Positions 1-4,619 of a stretch of 7,945 nt of DNA are shown piece after piece. The position numbers and the translations under genes were made by a program. The DNA is from Candidatus Omnitrophota bacterium (lineage in GTDB: Bacteria > Omnitrophota > Gorgyraeia > Gygaellales > Profunditerraquicolaceae): positions 1-7,945 of the forward strand of contig JAGUUJ010000011.1 of the NCBI GenBank assembly GCA_020063525.1, in the 5' to 3' direction. The notes below the pieces were generated by a model. The model saw only the letters and a program-made list of their open reading frames with translations. It was not told where the DNA came from and did no database searches. Within the stretch, counting starts at the first letter, position 1, and every line of letters starts with the position of its first letter.

Positions 1-201
1 GATTACCTTAAGTTTATGAAGGAAGCAGGTTTTAGAGATATAAAAGTCGTAAGCCAGGCGAATTATCCGTTCGAAGCAATGGTCAATGATGCAACTGCTC
101 AGGCAGTAATGAAAAATTCTGCCATAGCACAATTTGATTTGAAGAAAATAAAGCATTCAGTAGTAAGTATAAAAATTCATGCGGTTAAACCCGCTAATTA
201 A
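1..201 (+). CDS. arsM: Arsenite S-adenosylmethionine methyltransferase, C-terminal fragment
   Basis: This is an open frame running in from the left edge (frame 1, no start in the window) and ending at TAA 199-201, leaving 66 residues. ArsM methylates arsenite in the cytosol using S-adenosylmethionine. The catalytic Rossmann core and its cysteines would lie upstream, outside the window. The visible part begins DYLKFMKEAGFRDIKVVS, the usual 'x-AGF-x-D-V-x-V-V-S' strand near the end of such methyltransferases. It closes with HSVVSIKIHAVKPAN, the VVSI-x-VxAVKP ending I know from ArsM proteins. The context supports the call: a thioredoxin-like gene starts 10 nt downstream and an arsenite permease follows. 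A different class I methyltransferase of the same fold cannot be excluded because the catalytic part is missing. Confidence 0.72.
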   Translation, partial: DYLKFMKEAGFRDIKVVSQANYPFEAMVNDATAQAVMKNSAIAQFDLKKIKHSVVSIKIHAVKPAN

Positions 202-211
202 AAGAGCAAAA

Positions 212-445
212 ATGAAGATAGAAATTTTAGGTGTAGGTTGTCCGAAGTGCAAGCAATTAACCGCAAATGCCGAAGCAGCGGCAAAAGAGTTGAACATCTG
301 CGCTGAAATCGTGAAAGTAACGGATATCGGCAAGATTACGGAATACGGCGTGATGATGACTCCGGCGCTTGCGGTAGACGGCACCGTGGTATCTGCTGGA
401 AAGGTGTTGAGCAAGGATGATATTAAGAAGATCATCTCAAAATAG
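212..445 (+). CDS. Small thioredoxin-like redox-active disulfide protein (CPKC)
   Basis: This 77-residue protein resembles the MTH895/TM0996 'redox-active disulfide protein 2' family, which is about this size. It opens with strand MKIEILGVG, followed by the active-site motif C10-P-K-C13. The TP at residues 50-51 is the cis-proline typical of the thioredoxin fold. The end GKVLSKDDIKKIISK is the family's C-terminal helix. It is probably a cytosolic dithiol/disulfide carrier. Its place between arsM and acr3 suggests it supplies reducing equivalents to ArsM or a lost arsenate reductase; that role is inferred from neighbourhood. I chose ATG 212 because homologues begin right at this strand. The in-frame ATG at 179 would add 11 residues lying inside the end of arsM. 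The ribosome binding site is weak (AAAGAG), so translation may be coupled to arsM. Confidence 0.85.
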   Translation: MKIEILGVGCPKCKQLTANAEAAAKELNICAEIVKVTDIGKITEYGVMMTPALAVDGTVVSAGKVLSKDDIKKIISK

Positions 446-456
446 GAGGCATTATT

Positions 457-540
457 ATGTTGGGCGTTGGGTGTTTTTTAAGGATAGTCAGTGAAAGGAT
501 GAAGATATGGAAAGAGTTGTCCACGAGGAACGCCGCTTAA
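457..540 (+). CDS. Possible 27-residue small ORF overlapping the acr3 start
   Basis: A perfect AGGAGG (444-449), overlapping the thioredoxin-like gene's stop codon, sits 7 nt before ATG 457. That frame runs 27 codons to TAA 538-540, past the acr3 start at 507 in a different frame. The peptide starts MLGVGCFLRIVSERM and matches nothing I recognise. Its LGVGC recalls the LGVGC-PKC start of the preceding protein, and the DNA of this stretch matches there at 11 of 15 positions, so it could be a decayed fragment of a duplicate. Alternatively the strong ribosome binding site may load ribosomes that reinitiate at acr3. Nothing shows that the peptide itself matters. Confidence is low. Confidence 0.25.
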   Translation: MLGVGCFLRIVSERMKIWKELSTRNAA

Positions 541-1583
541 GTTTTTTCGAGAAATACCTGACTGTTTGGGTTTTTGCCTGCATCGGGGTAGGGGTCCTCT
601 TTGGGAAATTTTTTCCGGACGTAGCTGTTATATTGGATAGCTTATCGATTTATCAGGTGTCTATACCGATTGCGGTTTGCCTGTTCTTTATGATGTACCC
701 TATTATGGTAAAAATTGATTTTGCCGAGGTGATTAAAGCCGGTAAGACGCCTAAGCCGGTAATACTTACGCTTTTTGTCAACTGGTGCATAAAGCCTTTT
801 ACCATGCTTGCGATCGCCGCGTTATTTATCGGCGTTCTGTTTAAAGGATGGCTTCCGGGAACGGAAATTGTTAAAGGCGGTGCGCAGGTGGAGTTGTTCA
901 GGTTTTATATTGCCGGTTGTATTTTATTAGGAATTGCTCCCTGCACGGCAATGGTGCTTATTTGGGGGCACTTGGCCAAAGGTAACGACGGGCATACACT
1001 GGTAATGGTAGCTATTAATTCCCTCACAATGCTTTTTCTCTATGCTCCGCTTGGCGGATGGCTTCTTGGCGTCAACAAAATGCCGATTCCTTGGCAGACA
1101 ATTGTATTGTCAGTGATTATATATGTTGGCTTGCCTCTGTTATTAGGATATTACTCCCGCAAGCAGATTATCGCCAAGAAAGGATTAAAGTGGTTTGAAG
1201 AAAAGTTTTTGCATTACCTGACACCCGTTTCTATTTCAGCGCTTCTTTTGACGCTAGTCCTTTTGTTTTCTTTTAAGGGAGAACTCATTATCAATCAACC
1301 TCAGGTGATTTTATTGATCGCTATTCCTCTTTTTATTCAGACATGTTTGATTTTTGCCATTAGCTATGGCTTGGCCAAGTGGCTCAAATTGCCCTATAGG
1401 GACGCGGCTCCTTCGGCATTGGTCGGAGCAAGTAATCACTTTGAGGTTGCTATAGCTACCGCTACTTTGTTATTCGGCCTTTCTTCGGGCGCGGCGCTTG
1501 CGACTGTTGTCGGGGTCTTGATTGAGGTACCCGTTATGCTTATGCCGGTTAGAATCTGTTTAAAGACAAAAAACTGGTTTTAA
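507..1583 (+). CDS. acr3: Acr3-family arsenite efflux permease
   Basis: This 358-residue inner-membrane transporter of the BART superfamily exports arsenite using the proton motive force. The length is normal for bacterial Acr3. About ten hydrophobic segments are visible. Family motifs appear in order: FFMMYPIMVKIDF (60-72), NWCIKPFTM (92-100), GIAPCTAMVLIW (142-153) and GASNHFEVAIA (307-317). Cys146 in APCTAMV and Glu313 in NHFE keep the spacing of the essential Cys138 and Glu305 of Alkaliphilus metalliredigens Acr3 (both offset by 8), so the transport residues look intact. ATG 507 is the first start after an in-frame stop at 492-494, and AAAGGA (494-499) lies 7 nt before it. The gene follows arsM and the thioredoxin-like gene in the same direction and is followed by an arsC remnant. 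No ArsR regulator gene is present in the window, so control lies upstream or elsewhere. Confidence 0.95.
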   Translation: MERVVHEERRLSFFEKYLTVWVFACIGVGVLFGKFFPDVAVILDSLSIYQVSIPIAVCLFFMMYPIMVKIDFAEVIKAGKTPKPVILTLFVNWCIKPFTMLAIAALFIGVLFKGWLPGTEIVKGGAQVELFRFYIAGCILLGIAPCTAMVLIWGHLAKGNDGHTLVMVAINSLTMLFLYAPLGGWLLGVNKMPIPWQTIVLSVIIYVGLPLLLGYYSRKQIIAKKGLKWFEEKFLHYLTPVSISALLLTLVLLFSFKGELIINQPQVILLIAIPLFIQTCLIFAISYGLAKWLKLPYRDAAPSALVGASNHFEVAIATATLLFGLSSGAALATVVGVLIEVPVMLMPVRICLKTKNWF

Positions 1584-1588
1584 TTATT

Positions 1589-1651
1589 GGAGAAGATATT
1601 ATAGATAAGAAAAAAGTTTTATTTCTCTGTATAGGTAATTCTGCCAAAAAT
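1589..1651 (+). pseudogene. arsC: N-terminal remnant of arsenate reductase (LMW phosphatase type)
   Basis: Reading from 1601 gives IDKKKVLFLCIGNSAKN and then TAG at 1652-1654. The core KKVLFLCIGNSA is the first strand and start of the P-loop of thioredoxin-coupled ArsC, normally (V/I)LF-x-C-x-(G/H)-NS-(C/A)-R-S-Q-M-A-E. A ribosome binding site GGAGAAG (1589-1595) remains 5 nt before the expected start, but that codon is ATA (1601-1603) instead of ATG. The P-loop arginine and everything after it are gone. Directly afterwards the sequence continues, in another frame, as the tail of a thioredoxin-like gene. The protein cannot be functional: it lacks the rest of the phosphatase fold and the later cysteines. 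The identification rests on about 12 residues plus the ars context. Confidence 0.72.
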
Positions 1652-1722
1652 TAGACAGCCAGGTTAAGACTTCAGGTAAGATTCCCACCATAGATGAGAT
1701 AAAAAAGATTTTATCCTCATAA
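1651..1722 (+). pseudogene. C-terminal remnant of a second small thioredoxin-like gene
   Basis: In frame 1 the stretch reads LDSQVKTSGKIPTIDEIKKI and then LSS and TAA at 1720-1722. It resembles the last third of the MTH895-type disulfide proteins ('V-D-G-x-V-x-S-G-K-V-P-s-x-E-E-I-K-K-I-L') and parallels the end of the intact copy in this window (VDGTVVSAGKVLSKDDIKKI). It diverges enough from that copy to be a separate gene rather than a recent duplicate. No start codon, CxxC motif or cis-proline remains. The left boundary is the deletion junction with the arsC remnant, in or next to the A-run at 1646-1650. An untested alternative is that the short frame is translated as part of a fused peptide; I see no start codon for that. 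Confidence 0.68.
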
Positions 1723-1812
1723 TGCCTTTTTGTCAGTTTTACCATTCCTAATTTTTCCGAGAATAGAATTGTTTAAAAATAGTTGATAGAAGCACAATAG
1801 GTTTCATTGTTA

Positions 1813-1828
1813 CCTGATTATAAACAGG
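1813..1828. repeat. Imperfect 16-bp palindrome upstream of the csoR promoter
   Basis: CCTGATTATAAACAGG reads almost the same on the other strand (CCTGTTTATAATCAGG): 14 of 16 positions are symmetric around a TTATAA core. It lies 30 bp upstream of the -35 element. The size and symmetry suit a binding site for a dimeric helix-turn-helix regulator. It is not followed by a T-run and has an AT-rich centre, so it is not a convincing terminator. It may also be chance. No regulator for it is seen in this window. Confidence 0.25.
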
Positions 1829-1835
1829 CTTAAGC

Positions 1836-1846
1836 AGGGAGGGTAT
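1836..1846 (+). promoter_or_regulatory. Possible second CsoR-type G-tract site
   Basis: AGGGAGGGTAT closely matches the AGGGGGGTAT (1871-1880) found between the -35 and -10 elements of the csoR promoter. The shared GGGTAT units start 34 bp apart (1841 and 1875), roughly three helical turns, so both sites face nearly the same side of the DNA. This could be an auxiliary operator for the CsoR-family repressor encoded just downstream. That role is inferred from similarity only. Confidence 0.35.
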
Positions 1847-1858
1847 TACAATTTATAC

Positions 1859-1888
1859 TTGACATAGGGTAGGGGGGTATGGTATACT
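1859..1888 (+). promoter_or_regulatory. Sigma-70-type promoter of the csoR-cus operon
   Basis: A perfect -35 TTGACA (1859-1864) and a near-consensus -10 TATACT (1883-1888) are separated by 18 bp. Transcription would start around 1895, giving a short leader that contains AGGAGG (1901-1906), 6 nt before the csoR ATG at 1913. This is the only good promoter I see before the four complete genes that follow. Their tight spacing implies that it drives all of them, with CsoR autoregulation through the G-tract in the spacer. Confidence 0.75.
1865..1887 (+). promoter_or_regulatory. Probable CsoR operator in the promoter spacer
   Basis: The spacer holds TAGGGTAGGGGGGTATGG followed by TATAC. It has a run of six G (1872-1877) flanked by GGGTA on the left and TATGGTAT on the right. 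CsoR/RcnR-family repressors bind G-tracts of four to six bases flanked by A/T-rich half-sites (CsoR operators often contain GGGGGTA), usually overlapping the promoter as here. There is no clean inverted repeat; instead GGTA recurs three times in direct orientation. Binding here would block RNA polymerase. Assignment to the adjacent csoR follows from position and from the known preference of the family. Confidence 0.6.
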
Positions 1889-1912
1889 TAGATTGAGACC
1901 AGGAGGAGACAG

Positions 1913-2197
1913 ATGAAACAACTGACTACCCATCAGGAGCAATTGGAATTTTTAAGAAAGATTGAAGGCCAGATCCGCGGCGTACAGAAGATGATTGAAG
2001 AAAAAAGGTACTGCGTGGATATTATTACCCAGATCCATTCTGTTGTCGGTGCTCTCTATAGGGTGGAAAATGAGGTCTTTAAAAAACACATTAACGGTTG
2101 CGTAGTGAGTGCTTTAAAAGGAAAATCTGAAACAGAGAAAGAGAAGAAGATAAGTGAGGTAATCGAGCTTATTTCCAGATTCAGGAAGGTTTCCTAA
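1913..2197 (+). CDS. csoR: CsoR-family copper-sensing transcriptional repressor
   Basis: This 94-residue all-helical repressor belongs to the CsoR/RcnR/FrmR (DUF156) family. It shows the family opening with LRKIEGQIRGVQKMIEEKRY (14-33), in which the arginines and lysines contact DNA. The Cu(I) ligands of CsoR are present in the expected pattern: Cys34 (in RYCVDI), His59 and Cys63 (in KKHINGCV), matching Cys36-His61-Cys65 of Mycobacterium tuberculosis CsoR with a constant offset of 2. Tyr33 corresponds to the second-shell Tyr35. The Cys-His-Cys set argues for copper sensing over RcnR (Ni/Co), FrmR (formaldehyde) or CstR (persulfide) relatives. AGGAGG at 1901-1906 fixes the start. It is the first gene of the efflux operon and lies just downstream of a G-tract operator, so it should repress itself and the pump until cytosolic copper displaces it from DNA. 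Confidence 0.9.
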   Translation: MKQLTTHQEQLEFLRKIEGQIRGVQKMIEEKRYCVDIITQIHSVVGALYRVENEVFKKHINGCVVSALKGKSETEKEKKISEVIELISRFRKVS

Positions 2198-2199
2198 AG

Positions 2200-3465
2200 A
2201 TGCCAAAGAAAATTTTTATCCTGTTTTTGGTAACTTCGTTTTTCTTAAACTACGGCGTATCATATGCTGCCGAGGCACTCTTTTTAGGCCCCCTTATTAA
2301 AGAAGCCAGGGAAAATAATCCCGAGATTCAGGCAGCCAAGAAGCGCTGGGATGCTTCTTTATCAAGGGTTCCTCAGGCAAAATCCTTAGACAATCCTACT
2401 GTTGGAGTGACATTCGAGAAAATACCCCGCGGCACAATAAAATTAGATAAAACCATGGCTGAAGACAGGATGCTTTCTATAACTCAAATGTTCCCTTTCT
2501 TCGGCAAGTTGCCATTGAAGGGCAAGATTGCTATTGTCGAATCACAGATGTTCGCTTCAGACTACAAAGATAAAGAATTAGAGGTTATAAATGAAATAAA
2601 AAAGGCCTATTATGATTTATTTCTGAAGTATAAAGAGATAGAGTTAAACGAAGAGAGCCTGATATTTCTGGAGAATATTGCAAAAATTGCGGAAGCAAAA
2701 TATATTGTGGGCGATACTGCGCAGGAAGAACTCTTTAAAATAGATCTTGAGATTGTCAGATTAACTAATATTATTACAAATTTAAAACAGGAGAAGTCCT
2801 CTAAAGAGACACGTATCAATGCTTTATTAAATAGAGAGCCCGAAGCCGCCTTAGGCATGCCGGTATTGTCAGGAAACGCGACTTTTGAAGAAGATATAAA
2901 TTCTTTATACAAGCTTACCTTAGAAAATCAGCCGGAGCTGCTGATTTTTTCTTATGCCATCGAAAAGAATAAGTACGCCAAATCTTTGGCAAAGAAGAGT
3001 TTCCTGCCGGATTTGATGTCAGGCATAGTTTTGCGCGGCCTTGGCACCGGCTCATTTGGCCTTTGGGACTTAATGCTGTCATTTAGCGTGCCTTTCTGGT
3101 TCTGGACAAAGCAGCGCTATGAGGTGAAAGAAGCAATTGCCAATCTGGAAGAGGCAGAAGCGGCTTATCAAGGAATGAAGAATAAGGCATTATCCGAAAC
3201 CAAAGATTTAGCCACAAAGGTAGCGATTGCCAAAAATAAGATTAATTTATATAAGAATAATCAGATACCTTTATTAGAGAATTCCATTGAATCTTCGCTT
3301 TCTTCTTATCGTGCGGGCAAAGGCGATATAATGATGCTGTTAGATAGCGAGAGGATGTTAATTGAGACAAAGACGGATTATTATCAGGCATTAGTTGAAT
3401 ATAATATGAATCTGGCAGACTTAGAGCGCACAGTAGGTTTAGAGTTAAAAGAGGTGAAGAGATGA
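2200..3465 (+). CDS. TolC-family outer-membrane efflux protein (CusC-like)
   Basis: This 421-residue outer-membrane factor would form the trimeric exit duct of the RND pump. Residues 1-24 look like a signal peptide: KK, then a hydrophobic stretch IFILFLVTSFF, then an AxA-like end SYAA. There is no lipobox cysteine, so unlike E. coli CusC it is probably not lipidated. The mature part shows the two OEP repeats. The first starts with LIKEARENNPEIQAAKKRWD and NPTVGVTFEKIP; the second begins near residue 240 with LYKLTLENQPELLIFSYAIEKN. Both contain long Ala/Glu/Lys-rich helices typical of the periplasmic barrel. Length is normal. ATG 2200 lies 2 nt after the csoR stop, with AGGAAGG (2183-2189) inside the end of csoR. 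Its stop overlaps the adaptor start (ATGA). Context points to copper or silver export; TolC proteins do not choose substrate themselves. Confidence 0.9.
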   Translation: MPKKIFILFLVTSFFLNYGVSYAAEALFLGPLIKEARENNPEIQAAKKRWDASLSRVPQAKSLDNPTVGVTFEKIPRGTIKLDKTMAEDRMLSITQMFPFFGKLPLKGKIAIVESQMFASDYKDKELEVINEIKKAYYDLFLKYKEIELNEESLIFLENIAKIAEAKYIVGDTAQEELFKIDLEIVRLTNIITNLKQEKSSKETRINALLNREPEAALGMPVLSGNATFEEDINSLYKLTLENQPELLIFSYAIEKNKYAKSLAKKSFLPDLMSGIVLRGLGTGSFGLWDLMLSFSVPFWFWTKQRYEVKEAIANLEEAEAAYQGMKNKALSETKDLATKVAIAKNKINLYKNNQIPLLENSIESSLSSYRAGKGDIMMLLDSERMLIETKTDYYQALVEYNMNLADLERTVGLELKEVKR

Positions 3466-4604
3466 AAAAGAAGACAATGAAAAATATAATGGGATTTACA
3501 ATTTTATTTTTGGTGCTGGGTATATTTTTATATCCCGCGCAGCAAACGCACGCAGAAGATAAAAAAAGAGAAAGAAAAATATTGTACTACCGTAATCCTA
3601 TGAACCCCGCTATTACCTCTCCTACTTTTATGAAAGATTCAATGGGGATGGATTATATTCCTGTGTATGAAGAAGAAGAGAGAGAGCCAGCCCAAGAATC
3701 GGTTGTAAAGATAAGCCAGAGCCAGCAGCAGTTAATCGGAGTTAAAACCGAAGCCATTGTATCTAGGCCATTAATGCGTATGATTCGTACTGTAGCCAAG
3801 ATTGTTTATGATCCAGAGCTGTATAAAGCAGAGCAAGAATTTATCCAGGCTTACAAGACTAAAGAAGCTATAAAATCTAATCAGTCTTCAGAAATCAGTG
3901 AAAGATTGGAGGCCTTGGCTTTAGCAGCTACATTTAAGTTAAAGCTACAGGGTTTAAGCGATGAACAAATTGAAGAGTTAAAAACTAAAATAGAATCCGA
4001 CCGTACCTTATTAATTTCAGATGCCCTAAGTCCCTATGTTTGGGCATATCTGACCATATACGAATATGACTTAGGTTCAGTAAAAGTAGGCGATCATATT
4101 ATTTTAGAAGTCATCGCTTATCCGGGTGAAGAATTTAGCGGGAAAATAATTGCCATTGATCCTGTTTTAGATATGAATACGCGTAGTGTCCGGGCACGTA
4201 CGCAGATAGATAACCCAAAAGGCCAGTTGAAACCGAATATGTACGGCGATGCCTTAATTCATATTGATTTAGGCGAAAAATTAGCGGTTCCTAAAGAAGC
4301 GGTTTTGGATACAGGTATAAGAAAGATTGTATATATAGATTTTGGTAAAGGCCAATTTAAAGCGAAAGTCGTAAAACTTGGTTCTGAGGCAATAGCAATA
4401 ATTGATGGTAAGGAAAGGAAATTTTTCCCGGTGATAGAAGGGCTAAAGGAAAATGAGATAGTAGTTACGACCGGAAATTTTTTAATTGACTCTCAAAGCC
4501 AACTTACCGGTGGGATGTCAGCATTATGGGGTGGAGCTACTGAGATAAAGGAGGAAGGCCAAGCGCAGAAAAAAGGGGAGATCAAGACAGAGCACCGTCA
4601 TTAA
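3462..4604 (+). CDS. cusB: RND periplasmic adaptor (CusB-like) with N-terminal heavy-metal-binding domain
   Basis: This 380-residue membrane fusion protein would link the CusA-like pump to the outer-membrane factor. A signal or anchor segment spans about residues 10-31 (GFTILFLVLGIFLYPAQ). Residues 41-69 form the Cys-free heavy-metal-binding domain of CusB proteins: YYRNPMNP, then FMKDSMGMDYIPVY, with Met47, Met57, Met61 and Met63 as likely Cu(I)/Ag(I) ligands. A helical hairpin follows at about 117-179. Then come the beta-barrel (about 192-270, with VWAYLTIYEYDL and DPVLDMNTRSVRAR) and the membrane-proximal domain (about 271-350, VPKEAVLDTG). The tail ends HRH. Both halves of the usual lipoyl/barrel-sandwich domain seem missing: the strand before the hairpin runs straight into YDPELYKAEQEF, and the barrel follows the hairpin after about 12 residues. 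GAGGTG (3451-3456) supports ATG 3462, which overlaps the upstream stop by 4 nt. Confidence 0.88.
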   Translation: MKKKTMKNIMGFTILFLVLGIFLYPAQQTHAEDKKRERKILYYRNPMNPAITSPTFMKDSMGMDYIPVYEEEEREPAQESVVKISQSQQQLIGVKTEAIVSRPLMRMIRTVAKIVYDPELYKAEQEFIQAYKTKEAIKSNQSSEISERLEALALAATFKLKLQGLSDEQIEELKTKIESDRTLLISDALSPYVWAYLTIYEYDLGSVKVGDHIILEVIAYPGEEFSGKIIAIDPVLDMNTRSVRARTQIDNPKGQLKPNMYGDALIHIDLGEKLAVPKEAVLDTGIRKIVYIDFGKGQFKAKVVKLGSEAIAIIDGKERKFFPVIEGLKENEIVVTTGNFLIDSQSQLTGGMSALWGGATEIKEEGQAQKKGEIKTEHRH

Positions 4605-4619
4605 TAACAGGAATAAATT

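Larger units (their letters stand above)
1723..1858 (+). other. Non-coding region between the ars scar and the csoR promoter
   Basis: These 136 bases are AT-rich and carry no frame I would call a gene on either strand. The first part has T-runs (1726-1731, 1737-1740, 1752-1756) but no GC-rich stem before them, so I do not call an intrinsic terminator, although transcription from the ars block would be expected to stop around here. A near-palindrome (1813-1828) and a G-rich site (1836-1846) occur in the second half and are listed separately. Confidence 0.5.

Noticed and set aside
179..211. Upstream in-frame ATG at 179 as start of the thioredoxin-like gene
   Set aside because: The extra 11 residues overlap the end of arsM, have no ribosome binding site, and family members start at the strand MKIEILG.
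157..435. 92-codon open frame on the - strand across the thioredoxin-like gene
   Set aside because: It lies opposite a clear CPKC thioredoxin-fold gene, and its translation shows no recognisable domain or supporting ribosome binding site.
1652..1654. TAG in the arsC remnant as a simple nonsense mutation (or recoded codon) in an otherwise intact gene
   Set aside because: The sequence after it does not continue as ArsC in any frame; it continues as a thioredoxin-like tail, so a deletion junction explains the stop.
1721..1760. Intrinsic terminator after the arsenic block
   Set aside because: T-runs are present, but I could not find a GC-rich inverted repeat before them.
1859..1912. Riboswitch or long structured leader before csoR
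   Set aside because: The predicted transcript leader is only about 20 nt, too short for a riboswitch; the G-tract lies upstream of the likely transcription start.
2200..2271. Lipoprotein signal on the outer-membrane factor, as in E. coli CusC
   Set aside because: There is no cysteine near the end of the signal peptide (SYAAEA); an ordinary signal peptidase I site fits better.
2610..2912. 100-codon open frame on the - strand within the TolC-like gene
   Set aside because: It is antisense to a well-supported OEP gene; the translation is low-complexity Ser/Ile/Phe-rich and has no family resemblance.
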